51,446 bases of DNA from Thiorhodococcus mannitoliphagus (GCF_010915725.1 NZ_JAAIJR010000030.1:1-51446), one strand, 5' to 3'; counted from the stretch's first letter, positions 24,210-33,741 are shown. Notes: generated by a model not told the origin, from the sequence alone. Numbers and translations are program-made.

Positions 24210-24668
24210 ATGAGCACCCGGCCGGCCACCCCTGAGCTTGAACACTTCGTGCGCCACAGGCTGGGGTGTACTTGCCCCGCCGAGGTCTTCGAGCAGGTCG
24301 ACGACGCGCCCTCAGCGCCCTCGCGCACCGCGGGAATCGACCGGCGTATCGCCATTGGCGGTCGCCTGCTGATCTACATCGTCGCGGCGGCCAGCGAGCG
24401 CGCAGCGCACTCCAAGATGGCGGATTGGATCCGCGCGGGACTCGCCGAGCGCGACGCCCTGGGCATGAACAGACTCCGCCTCGTCCTTGTCATGGATGAA
24501 CTCACAGGGGAGGAGCAAGGAGCGATTGAAGCAACCTTTGAGCGCCTCATCGCGGAGACCGACGACCGCGTCCATCTGCATCTTCTCGACACCGCATCCG
24601 CTTCCGACTTAGCAAGTGTCCATCAATTGTTTCCCGATGCGAGCGATGCCGCCCGAAATCCCCCCTAG
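24210..24668 (+). CDS. Uncharacterised protein whose 3' end is overwritten by a repeat
   Basis: 152 residues; family not recognised. The visible part contains LGCTCPAEVFEQVD, a Cys-x-Cys motif near the N-terminus, then GGRLLIYIVAAASERAAHSK and LRLVLVMDELTGEEQGAIE. The last roughly 20 codons, including the stop, lie in the GTCCATCA-ended repeat at 24609-24713, so the natural C-terminus has probably been replaced (HQLFPDASDAARNPP is repeat-derived). It begins 6 bp after the PIN-PhoH gene and is likely cotranscribed with it. Confidence 0.75.
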   Translation: MSTRPATPELEHFVRHRLGCTCPAEVFEQVDDAPSAPSRTAGIDRRIAIGGRLLIYIVAAASERAAHSKMADWIRAGLAERDALGMNRLRLVLVMDELTGEEQGAIEATFERLIAETDDRVHLHLLDTASASDLASVHQLFPDASDAARNPP

Positions 24669-24713
24669 CCCCCCTTTGCGAAAGGGGGGAAGTTGTTGAT
24701 GGACGCTTTCTTA
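24609..24713. repeat. GTCCATCA-ended palindromic repeat, copy 3
   Basis: Inverted ends TTAGCAAGTGTCCATCA (left) and GTAAGAAAGCGTCCATCA (reverse complement of right), with an internal hairpin of C6 and G6 runs around TTTGCGAAA. Nearly identical in its core to copy 1. It lies inside the 3' end of the gene at 24210 and provides that gene's stop codon at 24666-24668. Confidence 0.88.
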
Positions 24714-24872
24714 CTGACGCAATAGTGCTGCGCAACGAGGCCTTGCCTTTCAGCGCGCCGGAAAAGAGAGCGAAAGACAGATCGCGCCCCCTATCAAGAT
24801 GCCCGAGGATCCATCTCTCTCATCGACGCACGACGCACGACGCAACGCCAGAGACCCGACAAAGAGCCCTCC

Positions 24873-25256
24873 ATGGACATCATCGACCAGCTGGCAGAGC
24901 AGCACATCAAAGCCGCCATTGAGCGTGGTGAGCTGAGCGGCTTGTCCGGCGAGGGCCGCCCCTTGCCGGACGAGGATCTTTCGATGGTGCCAGAGCACCT
25001 CCGCGCCGGCTATCGTCTGCTCAAGAACGCGGGCTATTTGCCGCCCGAACTCGAGACACTGCGCGCCATCAAGGACACGGAGGCGCTGCTGGCCCGGATT
25101 CATGAGCCGGAAGCGCGTGAGCGCAAGCTGCGACATCTGCGCCTCTTGGAGCTGCGGCTCCAAGAAAGCCGGGGGCATGGCCTCGGGCAGGTCGTCCAGC
25201 AGCAGTATCAGGACCGACTCAGCCAAGCCTTGGCGCCCGACACCGACTCCGATTGA
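24873..25256 (+). CDS. DUF1992 / DnaJ-homologue-type protein
   Basis: 127 residues of the DUF1992 family (the conserved domain also found in eukaryotic DNAJC28, but without a J domain). Family segments: DQLAEQHIKAAIERGEL, LSGEGRPLP, RAGYRLLKNAGYLPPELE. It is an all-helical small cytosolic protein; function unknown. ATG 24873 is preceded by a modest purine stretch. The YbaK-like gene follows after 34 bp. Confidence 0.9.
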   Translation: MDIIDQLAEQHIKAAIERGELSGLSGEGRPLPDEDLSMVPEHLRAGYRLLKNAGYLPPELETLRAIKDTEALLARIHEPEARERKLRHLRLLELRLQESRGHGLGQVVQQQYQDRLSQALAPDTDSD

Positions 25257-25290
25257 ACAAGTGCGATCCAGATCAGTCCAAGTCGCCCCA

Positions 25291-25773
25291 ATGAAACCCG
25301 CCAAAGCGCCCGTCACCCAAGCCATCCGCGTCCTCCGCAGCGCCAAGATCCCCTTCGAGGGACACCTCTACGACTACGTCGATGGCGGAGGAACCAGCGA
25401 CTCTGCACGCCAGCTCGACGTGGATGAGCACAGCGTCATCAAGACCCTCATCATGGAGGATGACACCAAGCGCCCCATGATCGTGCTGATGCATGGCGAC
25501 CGGCAGGTCTCGACACAGGCGCTGGCGCGTGCCATCGGTGTCAAGCGCGTCTCACCCTGCGATCCCAACGTGGCGGACAAACATTCAGGGTATCAGGTCG
25601 GCGGTACCTCGCCCTTCGGCACCCGTCGCAGCATGCCCGTCTACTGCGAGCAGGGCATCGCCGAGCTGCCACGGATCTACATCAACGGCGGCAAACGCGG
25701 CTACATCATCAGGCTGGCAACGGCGGATGCATTCCGCATCCTGCAGCCGACACTGGTCAGCATGGCGGCCTAG
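25291..25773 (+). CDS. ybaK: YbaK/EbsC-type aminoacyl-tRNA deacylase
   Basis: 160 residues of the YbaK/ProX editing-domain family, which hydrolyses mischarged Cys-tRNA(Pro) or related species. Visible family features: VIKTLIMEDDTKRPMIVLMH with the catalytic-type Lys, and the glycine-rich VGGTSPFGTRRSMPVYCE near the substrate pocket. ATG 25291 (MKPAKAPVTQAIRVL) is the family-consistent start; the frame remains open upstream to 25102 but there it overlaps DUF1992 in another frame. Confidence 0.93.
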   Translation: MKPAKAPVTQAIRVLRSAKIPFEGHLYDYVDGGGTSDSARQLDVDEHSVIKTLIMEDDTKRPMIVLMHGDRQVSTQALARAIGVKRVSPCDPNVADKHSGYQVGGTSPFGTRRSMPVYCEQGIAELPRIYINGGKRGYIIRLATADAFRILQPTLVSMAA

Positions 25774-25843
25774 GTCACGCTGGACATCGGCAGGGAAGCA
25801 CGACCTTGGCCGTAGCCGGCGAGCCTTCGAGCCCGCCCTCCTG

Positions 25844-26899
25844 TCAGCCCGAAAGCGGCGCGACCTGGGCTGCCCGCGCGCTCAAGAGACGCCGCAGTCC
25901 GCCGCGGCGCCAGAAGCGGCGCAGGCGACTTGGCGTCATGCTCCAGCAGCGTCCGTCGCAGGGATCGAGCTGGATACTCGACAGACCAGCACCGCGCAGC
26001 TGGGCGTCGATCTCCGCGCAGCGCGCCTCGAGGGCCTCTAGACCCAGCTGCCAGGCATCGAGATCCCGATCGCGAAGCGCCCGCCAAAGGGCATCCTCGA
26101 AGACCAGCGCATTGCCCGCACCCAAGATCGACGCACCCGTGCCGCCGCTCGCCGGGAGCTGCTGACCACCGCCCAGCCGCGAGAGTCCGCGAATCAGAGG
26201 GTGGTCGCCGATGAGAAGGGACGGCGGATTCACCGGGGGCGCTGGCAGCCGCCCTCCCCCCCAGGCCCAGAGGCCATTGAGCATGGGGCGGCCACGCGAC
26301 TCGCACACTGCGTTGACGGGGTGCGCGTGGAAGAGCATCTGCACTTCGTTCATGAGCCGCATCCATTCGGAGAGCCTCGGTCCTTCAGGCAGGTGCGCCA
26401 GCATCGGCTGCCCCTGCACCTGATGGAGCGGGACTGTGCGCAACCCCGGATCCTTCGGCACACGCAGATACCAGCGCCCGGGCGTGGGCGCGACGAGCAA
26501 CAGGTGGTCATCCGCGAAGTGCAGGTTGAAGGCTTCGACGAGTGCCTGCGCTTCTTCCTGGGACGGCTGGAGGTCATCGCCCGCAAAGACCAAGAGCTGA
26601 TCACGGTCCGGACGCAGATGAACCGGGTCGGCATGCATCCAATAGCCGCCGAGATCCGCGCTTGGGTCATCGCCGAGGAGACAAATGGGGCCGGTCGGCG
26701 GGGCTTGGTCGGGGGTCGAATGCAGCCCGAATGCCTCTAGAACCGCGTGGTCAGGGTCGCGTCTCTCACCATGGGAGACCTGCCCCCGACCCAGCCAAAG
26801 ATCCAGCACGGGCGTTCGCGGAAGCCTCTCGGGAATGCAGGGCAGCGGTCCAACCAAGCCGGGGCAGATGACCGTGACGCCGTTCGTGCACTGAGACAT
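25844..26899 (-). CDS. rpfE: RpfE-like / COG4255 protein (phosphoglycerate mutase-like)
   Basis: 351 residues. Segments such as GYWMHADPVHLRPDRDQLLVF, LMNEVQMLFHAHPVNAVCES, GRPMLNGLWAWGGGRLP and SIQLDPCDGRCWSMTPSRLRRFWRR match the conserved family that includes Xanthomonas RpfE. These proteins have a distant link to the alkaline-phosphatase / independent phosphoglycerate mutase fold, but no biochemical role is established. It ends opposite the plus-strand YbaK gene and begins 8 bp after the metZ stop on the same strand. Confidence 0.8.
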   Translation of the reverse strand: MSQCTNGVTVICPGLVGPLPCIPERLPRTPVLDLWLGRGQVSHGERRDPDHAVLEAFGLHSTPDQAPPTGPICLLGDDPSADLGGYWMHADPVHLRPDRDQLLVFAGDDLQPSQEEAQALVEAFNLHFADDHLLLVAPTPGRWYLRVPKDPGLRTVPLHQVQGQPMLAHLPEGPRLSEWMRLMNEVQMLFHAHPVNAVCESRGRPMLNGLWAWGGGRLPAPPVNPPSLLIGDHPLIRGLSRLGGGQQLPASGGTGASILGAGNALVFEDALWRALRDRDLDAWQLGLEALEARCAEIDAQLRGAGLSSIQLDPCDGRCWSMTPSRLRRFWRRGGLRRLLSARAAQVAPLSG

Positions 26900-26907
26900 G
26901 CCGTCGA

Positions 26908-28137
26908 TCAGAGCCCGGACAAGCCGCGGGCGAGATCCGCTTGGATGTCGGAGACGTCCTCCAGTCCGACGGCGACGCGCAAGAGCCCGTCAGCGATACC
27001 GGCGGTAACGCGCTCCTCAGGTGACAGCCGGCCATGGGTCGTGGTCGCCGGGTGTGTGATGGTCGTCTTGGCATCCCCGAGGTTTGCGGTGATTGAGATC
27101 ATGCGGGTGGCGTCGACCACACGCCAAGCGCCCACCTGTCCGCCGCGGACATCGAAGGCAAGGATGCCGCCGCCGGTCCGTTGCTGGTCGCCAACCAGCC
27201 GATGCTGCGGATGATCGGCGCGACCTGGGTAATAGACCCGCTCGACGGCAGCCTGGGTCGAGAGCCAATCAGCGAGTTGGGCGGCACCTCGGGAGTGCGC
27301 CAGCATGCGCAGCTCCAAGGTCTCGAGCCCCTTGAGGAAGACCCAGGCGTTGAAGGGGCTCATGGTCGGGCCAGCCGTGCGCAGAACGCCGAAGACCTCT
27401 TCGCCGACCAGCTTCTTATCACCCACGACGGCCCCGCCCACGCAGCGTCCCTGGCCGTCCAGAAACTTGGTTGCCGAGTGGATAACGATGTCCGCTCCCA
27501 AGTCCAGAGGGCGCTGCAACGCCGGTGTGCAGAAGCAGTTGTCGACGACGAGCAGGCAGCCGTGGCGATGCGCGATCTCGGCGAGCCGCCGCAGATCGAC
27601 CATCTCGGTCAGCGGATTCGAGGGTGTTTCGCAGAAGAGGATGCGCGTGCGCGCATCCATGGCGGCCTCCCAGGCATCCAACTCGCTCAGCGGCACATAG
27701 CTGGTTTGGATGCCGAAGCGTGCCAGATACTTGTTGAACAGCATGGTGGTGCTGCCGAAGAGACTGCACGAGGAGAGGATGCGGTCGCCCGTCTTGAGCA
27801 GACCCATGCAGGTCGCCAGGATCGCACTCATGCCGGAGGCAGTCGCAACGCAAGCCTCTCCACCCTCCAGGCTCGCGAGCCGCTGCTCGAAGGCACGCAC
27901 CGTGGGATTGGTGAAGCGCGAATAGATGTTGCCTTGGAGATCGCCGGAAAAGCGGGCCGCAGCCTCGGCGGCGCTGTCGAAGACGAAGCTGGAGGTCGCA
28001 AAGATGGGCTCGCTGTGCTCACCCTCGGGGGTACGCAGATGGCCTGTCCGAATCGCGCGCGTGGCGAAACCGGACTTGGCGTCGAAATCCTCGGGTGCGC
28101 TCAAATCCGCGTCGTCACTCTGAGTTGTAAAGGTCAA
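26908..28137 (-). CDS. metZ: O-succinylhomoserine sulfhydrylase
   Basis: 409 residues of the Cys/Met metabolism PLP-enzyme family. The PLP Lys is in [17 protein letters not shown]. MetZ makes homocysteine from O-succinylhomoserine and sulfide, the direct sulfhydrylation route to methionine. The neighbourhood (purF, cvpA upstream) matches the Pseudomonas metZ locus. The start is a TTG at 28137, 23 bp inside purF, supported by GAGG six bases upstream; a second TTG at 28104 would remove the overlap but has no ribosome binding site. Confidence 0.94.
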   Translation of the reverse strand: MTFTTQSDDADLSAPEDFDAKSGFATRAIRTGHLRTPEGEHSEPIFATSSFVFDSAAEAAARFSGDLQGNIYSRFTNPTVRAFEQRLASLEGGEACVATASGMSAILATCMGLLKTGDRILSSCSLFGSTTMLFNKYLARFGIQTSYVPLSELDAWEAAMDARTRILFCETPSNPLTEMVDLRRLAEIAHRHGCLLVVDNCFCTPALQRPLDLGADIVIHSATKFLDGQGRCVGGAVVGDKKLVGEEVFGVLRTAGPTMSPFNAWVFLKGLETLELRMLAHSRGAAQLADWLSTQAAVERVYYPGRADHPQHRLVGDQQRTGGGILAFDVRGGQVGAWRVVDATRMISITANLGDAKTTITHPATTTHGRLSPEERVTAGIADGLLRVAVGLEDVSDIQADLARGLSGL

Positions 28138-29629
28138 TCGCAGCCTCGTCGGCGCACTTGTGGCTCTCTTTCGCGCAGTCGTTGCGACGCGCCTCGAGCG
28201 CTTCGAGATACTCGGGCGTCACGTCTCCCGTCACATACTCACCGTCGAACACAGAGGTATCGAAGCGGTCGACATGCGACTTGCCCTTCTTCTGCACGGC
28301 CTCGATGAGGTCGTCAAGGTCCTGAAAGATCAGACCATCCGTACCAAGCTCGCGCGCGACCTCGTCCTCGGATCTGCCAGAGGCGATCAGCTCACTCGCA
28401 ACGGGCATATCGATGCCGTAGACGTTGGGAAATCGCACGGGCGGCGCGGCCGACGCAAAGTAGACGCGATGGGCCCCGGCATCACGTGCCATCTGGATGA
28501 TCTGCTGCGAGGTCGTCCCGCGCACAATGGAGTCGTCGACCAAGAGCACGCTCTTTTTGCGGAACTCAAGATCGATGGCATTGAGCTTTTGCCGCACAGA
28601 CTTCTTGCGCACCTTCTGTCCCGGCATGATAAAGGTCCGCCCGATATAGCGGTTCTTGATGAAGCCCTCGGCGTAGCTGATTCCCAGTTGATTGGCGAGC
28701 TGCAGGGCGGCAGTGCGGCTGGTGTCCGGCACCGGGATGACGACGTCGATGTCGAGATTCGACCACTCGCGCTTGATCTTGGCCGCGAGCTTCTTGCCCA
28801 TTCTCGAGCGTGACTTGTGTACTGAAATGTTGTCGATGATGGAGTCCGGGCGGGCGAAATAGACGAACTCGAAGATGCAAGGCGAGAGCTGCGTCTGAGC
28901 CGCACATTGACGCGTATGGAGCTCGCCATCGACCGAGATGAACACCGCCTCGCCCGGCGCGACATCACCAACGAGCTTGAAGCCAATGGTATCCAGCGCG
29001 ACGCTCTCCGAGGCGATCATGTACTCCGCCCCATCAGGCGTCTCGCGACGCCCATAGACCAGCGGACGAATCCCGTACGGATCGCGGAAACCAAAGACGC
29101 CAAAGCCTGGAATCATGGCCACGGCGGCATAGCCCCCGCGACAGCGCCGATGTACCCCGGCCACGGCACGGAAGACATCTTGCTCATTGATCCGCAACTT
29201 ACCCTGGATCTGCAGCTCGTGGGCGAAGATGTTCAGCAAGATCTCGGAGTCAGACTCCGTGTTCAGGTGGCGCAAATCGTCGACGAGGAGGTCACGCTTG
29301 AGGTCTTCGGCGTTGGTGAGATTGCCGTTGTGCGCCAGCACGATGCCATAGGGCGAATTGACGTAGAAGGGCTGCGCCTCCGCCGAACTCGATGCACCCG
29401 CAGTGGGGTAGCGCACGTGGCCGACACCCATGGCCCCCAGCAGGCGGATCATATGGCGGGTTTGGAAGACATCCCGCGCGAGGCCGTTGTCTTTGCGTAG
29501 ATGAAGCTTGTCACCATGGCAGGTCACAATCCCCGCCGCGTCCTGCCCGCGATGCTGGAGCACCAAGAGCGCGTCGTAGAGGGATTGATTGACCGGACTT
29601 TTGCCGACGATTCCGACGATACCGCACAT
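28115..29629 (-). CDS. purF: Amidophosphoribosyltransferase
   Basis: 504 residues. It begins [20 protein letters not shown], with Cys2 the glutaminase nucleophile, and carries the PRPP loop [17 protein letters not shown]. PurF catalyses the first committed step of purine synthesis, making phosphoribosylamine from PRPP and glutamine. No CxxC-type Fe-S ligand pattern is evident, consistent with the proteobacterial form. cvpA lies upstream as usual, but the spacer (252 bp) holds a MITE copy. Confidence 0.98.
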   Translation of the reverse strand: MCGIVGIVGKSPVNQSLYDALLVLQHRGQDAAGIVTCHGDKLHLRKDNGLARDVFQTRHMIRLLGAMGVGHVRYPTAGASSSAEAQPFYVNSPYGIVLAHNGNLTNAEDLKRDLLVDDLRHLNTESDSEILLNIFAHELQIQGKLRINEQDVFRAVAGVHRRCRGGYAAVAMIPGFGVFGFRDPYGIRPLVYGRRETPDGAEYMIASESVALDTIGFKLVGDVAPGEAVFISVDGELHTRQCAAQTQLSPCIFEFVYFARPDSIIDNISVHKSRSRMGKKLAAKIKREWSNLDIDVVIPVPDTSRTAALQLANQLGISYAEGFIKNRYIGRTFIMPGQKVRKKSVRQKLNAIDLEFRKKSVLLVDDSIVRGTTSQQIIQMARDAGAHRVYFASAAPPVRFPNVYGIDMPVASELIASGRSEDEVARELGTDGLIFQDLDDLIEAVQKKGKSHVDRFDTSVFDGEYVTGDVTPEYLEALEARRNDCAKESHKCADEAAIDLYNSE

Positions 29630-29733
29630 GAAGAGAACCCTCGCCTGCGCCTCACCCGGCGGTCAGACGCAATTGATCGAGAGCGAAGCAGGGTAACCTA
29701 CGCAGGCCCGAGCCATCAACTCGTTCAGATAAT

Positions 29734-29857
29734 CTCACCACCTATCGGTTTTATGTAGCCAGGGCTTCCAGCCCTGGCAAACCAGGCCAGGATGGCCTGG
29801 CTACGCAGGCTTGGAGCGGCTGTTCCGGTTGATTTCGGGAAACCGATAGGTGTTGAG
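29734..29857 (+). mobile_element. 124-bp MITE-like element, copy C, in the cvpA-purF spacer
   Basis: Identical to copy A across all 124 bp as far as I can align by eye, including both terminal repeats. GATAAT abuts both ends (29728-29733 and 29858-29863), a 6-bp duplication rather than the 9 bp of copies A and B. It lies between cvpA and purF on the strand opposite to transcription of those genes; its strong hairpins would be transcribed into the cvpA-purF mRNA. Confidence 0.9.
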
Positions 29858-29881
29858 GATAATCGGCATCGCGCGATCAGC

Positions 29882-30373
29882 TCAGATCTCTTTGAGCCTG
29901 ACCTGCAGCTCCGGAGGCACCATGCTCAGCATCCAGCCGGCCATCCCCTGAAAATCGTCGATGAGCCCAGACTCGCCCCACCACTGCTCCGAAGGCAGAG
30001 GCGTTAGCGCCACCAGGAAGACCGCCATCGCCACAATGACGGCCCCACGGGCACCGCCGAAGAAGAGACCCAAGAGCCGGTCGGTGCCGGTGAGGCCCGC
30101 CTTGTCGACGAGTGCCGTCAAGAGCGCGCCAAAGAGCGCGCCAAAGAGCAGCGTCAGCAGCACGAGCCCAACGAAGGCGACCGCGACGCGCAACTCCGGC
30201 TGTGAAAGTTGGGCGGTCAGGAGATCGGCAGCGTCTGCATGAAAGACCCAGGCGACAACCAACGCCAAGACCCAAACCCCGAGGGAAACCACTTCACGAA
30301 CCAGGCCTCGGGCGAGCCCAACCAAAGCTGACAGCACGATAATGGCGATGATGCTGTAGTCGACCCAGTTCAT
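29882..30373 (-). CDS. cvpA: CvpA family membrane protein
   Basis: 163 residues with four predicted transmembrane segments, beginning MNWVDYSIIAIIVLSALVGL with the family's DYxI start and ARGLVREVVSLGVWVLALV. CvpA was named for colicin V production and is linked to envelope homeostasis. ATG 30373 is preferred (AGGAG upstream); the frame is open to 30451. Last but one of the accD-folC-dedD-cvpA-purF series. Confidence 0.94.
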   Translation of the reverse strand: MNWVDYSIIAIIVLSALVGLARGLVREVVSLGVWVLALVVAWVFHADAADLLTAQLSQPELRVAVAFVGLVLLTLLFGALFGALLTALVDKAGLTGTDRLLGLFFGGARGAVIVAMAVFLVALTPLPSEQWWGESGLIDDFQGMAGWMLSMVPPELQVRLKEI

Positions 30374-30506
30374 TCGGACTCCTGAAAATTGACTGCGCTG
30401 GCTTGAAGCATGGACTCTTGGACGGGACCGCCGGCGCGCTCTCGGCGCCATCTATGGGCTGACGAGGAGAGCGGGCAAGAAGGCCGCCGAGCTATGGGTA
30501 GCCGAG

Positions 30507-31229
30507 CTACGGGTAGCGTTGAATCAAGGTATCGAGCTTCTGCTGCTGACGAAGCATTGCGGCGGCCCGCTCGGCCGCGTCGCGGTTGACCTCTGGACCA
30601 ACGCGCACTCGATAAAAGGTCTTGCCGCGGACTTCGGCCTTCTCGACGAAGGCGGTGAAGCCGGCTGCTTTGAGCTTATCGGCAAGATTGGTCGCCGAGG
30701 CGGACGACCCGAGGCTCGCCACTTGCACGACCCAAGACGGCACCCCCTCGGCTGGGGGCGGCGGAGGCGGAACTGGGGGCGCTGCCGGCTTCGGCTCAGG
30801 TTTGGCGCGCGGCGTTGGGGCAGCGCGCTCGGGCGCGGCTGTCACGGCCGGCGCTGCCGGTCTCTCGGTGGATGAGGCCCGCGAAGCCGACTCGGCCGGC
30901 GCAGGCTCGGGCACATCGGTATTGCCAATCTGGCCAGGCTGCAGGCCGTCAAAATCCGTTTCCGGTCGCGGGAGCGAGTCCGGAGGAGGCAGGTCGAGCG
31001 GTGCGCTCTCGGCACCTAAATCGGTGACCGAGTCCTCACCGCTCTGATCAGACAGCGGGATGTCGAGGTCCGCTTCGAACGGGGTGTCAAAGCCCGGCTC
31101 ATCAGGAAGCAGCGCTTGGCTCAGGGGTGGTGCCAGCGATTCGTCCTCGAACAGCATAGGCACAAAGATCACCGCCAGAGCGACGATGACGACCGCACCG
31201 ACCAAACGTCTCTTGGCTCCTTCTCGCAT
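30507..31229 (-). CDS. dedD: SPOR-domain protein DedD
   Basis: 240 residues: a short cytoplasmic N-terminus (MREGAKRRLVGAVVIVALAV begins the single membrane helix), a long acidic then Pro/Ala-rich periplasmic linker and a C-terminal SPOR domain from about residue 165 (SWVVQVASLGSSASATNLAD to LIQRYP). SPOR domains bind denuded septal peptidoglycan, and DedD takes part in cell constriction in E. coli. The folC-dedD-cvpA order is typical. Confidence 0.92.
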   Translation of the reverse strand: MREGAKRRLVGAVVIVALAVIFVPMLFEDESLAPPLSQALLPDEPGFDTPFEADLDIPLSDQSGEDSVTDLGAESAPLDLPPPDSLPRPETDFDGLQPGQIGNTDVPEPAPAESASRASSTERPAAPAVTAAPERAAPTPRAKPEPKPAAPPVPPPPPPAEGVPSWVVQVASLGSSASATNLADKLKAAGFTAFVEKAEVRGKTFYRVRVGPEVNRDAAERAAAMLRQQQKLDTLIQRYP

Positions 31230-31329
31230 AGATCCTCACCGAATTGCCTAGGGCTGTCTCGTCGCCCACGCTTTGAAGTCAAGCCCCGCGCGTGAGGGCG
31301 CCGGCCAGTATAACCCGTGAGCCATGGCT

Positions 31330-32676
31330 TCAGATACCGCCTGCTCGGCGTAAGGCCTGACCCACGGTCGTAAAGGAGCCGACCACCAAGAGACAATCGC
31401 CCGGCCTCGAAGCCGCGAGCGCATGCTCGATGGCCGAGTCGACGCCCAGGAAGCCGCCCGCGATTGAGCGGCCCAAGAGGCTTTCGAGCCGCTGCCCGAG
31501 TTCATCGACGGGCATGGCGCGCGCGTCGTCACTTTGCGCCAGATACCAATCAGCGACGAAGGGGCGCAGCGGCTCGACGATGGCTTCCGGGAGCTTGTCG
31601 CCAAGGACTGCCAAGACCGCACGCAAGGAGCCGTCGCAGCGAAAACCGCTCAGGTTGGCCGCCAGCGCCCCGGCGGCCTCAGCATTGTGGGCGACATCCA
31701 GAATCCAGGTCACCTCACCGGGCACGATCTGGAAACGCCCTGGCAGCAAGGCACGTCCGAGACCAGCACGGAGCGCAGCCGCGGAGATGGGCAGGCGCTC
31801 CGCCAAGCACTGCAGCGCAGTGATGGCGCTCGCCGCGTTGTCGAGCTGAAAGCCGCCACGCATGGCCGGAAGCGGCAGCGCGAGGCGCCTGCCACCAAGT
31901 CCGCGCAGGATCCAACCGGCATCGGCCGATTCGACGACCATCTCCCGACCGAGCTGAATCGGCTGGGCGCAAGCGTCCTCGGCTGCTTGCCTCAAGGCCG
32001 CCGGGGCATCGCGCTGCCCGATGATCGCCGGACGCCCGGGGCGAAAGATCCCGGCCTTCTCGCGCGCGATCGCATCCAGACTCTCGCCGAGCCAGGCGGT
32101 GTGATCGAGGCCGATGCTGGTAACCACGGATACGTCGGAATCGCTGATGTTGACCGCGTCCAGGCGCCCCCCGAGTCCAACCTCGAGCACCACAAGGTCC
32201 GGTTGCTCGCGCGCGAAAATGTCCAATGCCGCGACTGTGCCGAACTCGAAATAGGTCAGCGCCACGGCTTCGCGCGCTGCCTCAACACGCTCGAAGGCAC
32301 TGCAAAGGACTTCGTCAGAGACGGGCTTGCCCGCGAGCTTGACGCGCTCGTTGTAATCGACCAAATGGGGCGAGCTGTAGCTGCCGCAGCGATAGCCGGC
32401 GGCGAGCGCCATGGCCTCGATCATCGCAACGCAGGAACCTTTGCCGTTGGTGCCCCCGACGGTGATGACGGGAAACCCGAGCGGCTCCGGCCTGAGCCGC
32501 CGCCAGACCTGGCTGACGCGCTCCAGCCCAAGGGCTGTGTGCTGCGGGTGGATGCAAAGCTGCCACTCCAACCAAGCCTGCAAACCGACCGGGCCTGCCC
32601 TCATGGGCACCCGTTCAGGGTCTCCGTCGGATCCGGCGCCCTGGCTGTCGGAATCGCCCTGCCCCCTGCTCACCAT
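31330..32676 (-). CDS. folC: Bifunctional dihydrofolate/folylpolyglutamate synthase
   Basis: 448 residues of the Mur ligase superfamily. The P-loop is ITVGGTNGKGSCVAMIEA and further signatures are SYSSPHLVDYNERVKL, LEVGLGGRLDAVN, SIGLDHTAWLG and ILDVAHNAEAA. FolC adds glutamate to dihydropteroate and to tetrahydrofolates. ATG 32676 lies 9 bp after the accD stop; the first 24 residues are Gly/Ser/Asp-rich, so ATG 32604 (MRAGPVGLQAWLEWQ) is a plausible alternative nearer the family start. Confidence 0.96.
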   Translation of the reverse strand: MVSRGQGDSDSQGAGSDGDPERVPMRAGPVGLQAWLEWQLCIHPQHTALGLERVSQVWRRLRPEPLGFPVITVGGTNGKGSCVAMIEAMALAAGYRCGSYSSPHLVDYNERVKLAGKPVSDEVLCSAFERVEAAREAVALTYFEFGTVAALDIFAREQPDLVVLEVGLGGRLDAVNISDSDVSVVTSIGLDHTAWLGESLDAIAREKAGIFRPGRPAIIGQRDAPAALRQAAEDACAQPIQLGREMVVESADAGWILRGLGGRRLALPLPAMRGGFQLDNAASAITALQCLAERLPISAAALRAGLGRALLPGRFQIVPGEVTWILDVAHNAEAAGALAANLSGFRCDGSLRAVLAVLGDKLPEAIVEPLRPFVADWYLAQSDDARAMPVDELGQRLESLLGRSIAGGFLGVDSAIEHALAASRPGDCLLVVGSFTTVGQALRRAGGI

Positions 32677-32685
32677 GCCTCGCGG

Positions 32686-33591
32686 TCAGACCGGAACGAC
32701 CGTGCGGCAATAGCGCGGCCGCGCGGAGAGGATCGCCAGCAGGTCGGCGATACGCTCGCGAAGATCGCGGCGATCGATGATCATGTCGAGCGCGCCCTTT
32801 TCCAGAAGGAACTCGCTGCGCTGGAAGCCTTCGGGAAGCTTCTCGCGCACCGTCTGCTCGATCACTCGCGGACCGGCGAAGCCGATCAGTGCATTGGGCT
32901 CGGCGATGTTGATGTCGCCGAGCATGGCGAGACTCGCGGAGACGCCGCCCATGGTCGGGTCCGTCATCACCGAGACGAAGGGCAGCGACCGCTCGCGCAT
33001 CTTGCCGAGCGCCGCACTGGTCTTGGCCATCTGCATCAGGGAGAAGAGGCTCTCTTGCATGCGCGCACCACCGCTGGCCGAGAAGCACACATAGGCCGAA
33101 TTCTGCTCCAATGCGGCCTCCACGCCGCGCACGAAGCGCTCACCGACGACGGAGCCCATGGAGCCGCCCATGAAGCTGAACTCGAAGGCCGCGGCTACGA
33201 TGGGAGTCTCCTTGAGCGCACCGCGCATCACGACCATAGCCTCCTTTTCGGAGGACTGTTTCTGCGCCTGGCTGATCCGGTCCTTGTACTTCTTGAGATC
33301 CTTGAACTTGAGCGGGTCTAGCGATTCGAGGCTCTCGCCGATCTCCTGGCGCCCTTCGGGATCAAGGAAGGCCTCAAGACGCTTGCGCGCGGTCAGCCGA
33401 CTATGGTGGCCACACTTCGGGCAGACTTCGAGATTCCGCTCGAGTTCGGCGCGATAGAGGATGGCGTGGCAGCCCGGGCACTTGGCCCAAACGCCCTCTG
33501 GGACAGCCCGCTTGGTGCTGGCCTCGATTCGAATGCGGCTCGGGATGAGCTTCTCGAACCAACTCTTACCCTTGTCCATCGCCTGTTTCAA
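32686..33591 (-). CDS. accD: Acetyl-CoA carboxylase carboxyltransferase subunit beta
   Basis: 301 residues. It has the four-cysteine zinc ribbon ([11 protein letters not shown] and [11 protein letters not shown]) followed by the crotonase-like carboxyltransferase domain ([70 protein letters not shown]). Together with AccA it transfers carboxylate from biotin to acetyl-CoA, making malonyl-CoA. Encoded between trpA and folC in the standard order. Confidence 0.98.
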   Translation of the reverse strand: MKQAMDKGKSWFEKLIPSRIRIEASTKRAVPEGVWAKCPGCHAILYRAELERNLEVCPKCGHHSRLTARKRLEAFLDPEGRQEIGESLESLDPLKFKDLKKYKDRISQAQKQSSEKEAMVVMRGALKETPIVAAAFEFSFMGGSMGSVVGERFVRGVEAALEQNSAYVCFSASGGARMQESLFSLMQMAKTSAALGKMRERSLPFVSVMTDPTMGGVSASLAMLGDINIAEPNALIGFAGPRVIEQTVREKLPEGFQRSEFLLEKGALDMIIDRRDLRERIADLLAILSARPRYCRTVVPV

Positions 33592-33741
33592 TGTGCCACC
33601 TGCTTGGGTCTGGTCTTGTTATATCTGAGTTCCGCGCGTCGGCGGAAAGGCCGCACTGGAGTGATGAACTCACTGAATGCCAGGTCGGCATTGGGTCTCG
33701 TCCTTCTGAAGGCTCTCCGCCTTTCTAACGACGCCCCGCGT

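Noticed and set aside
31534-33321. A 595-codon plus-strand frame antisense to folC and accD
   Set aside because: It is antisense to two well-recognised genes and has no domain; open frames of this kind arise from codon bias in GC-rich genes.
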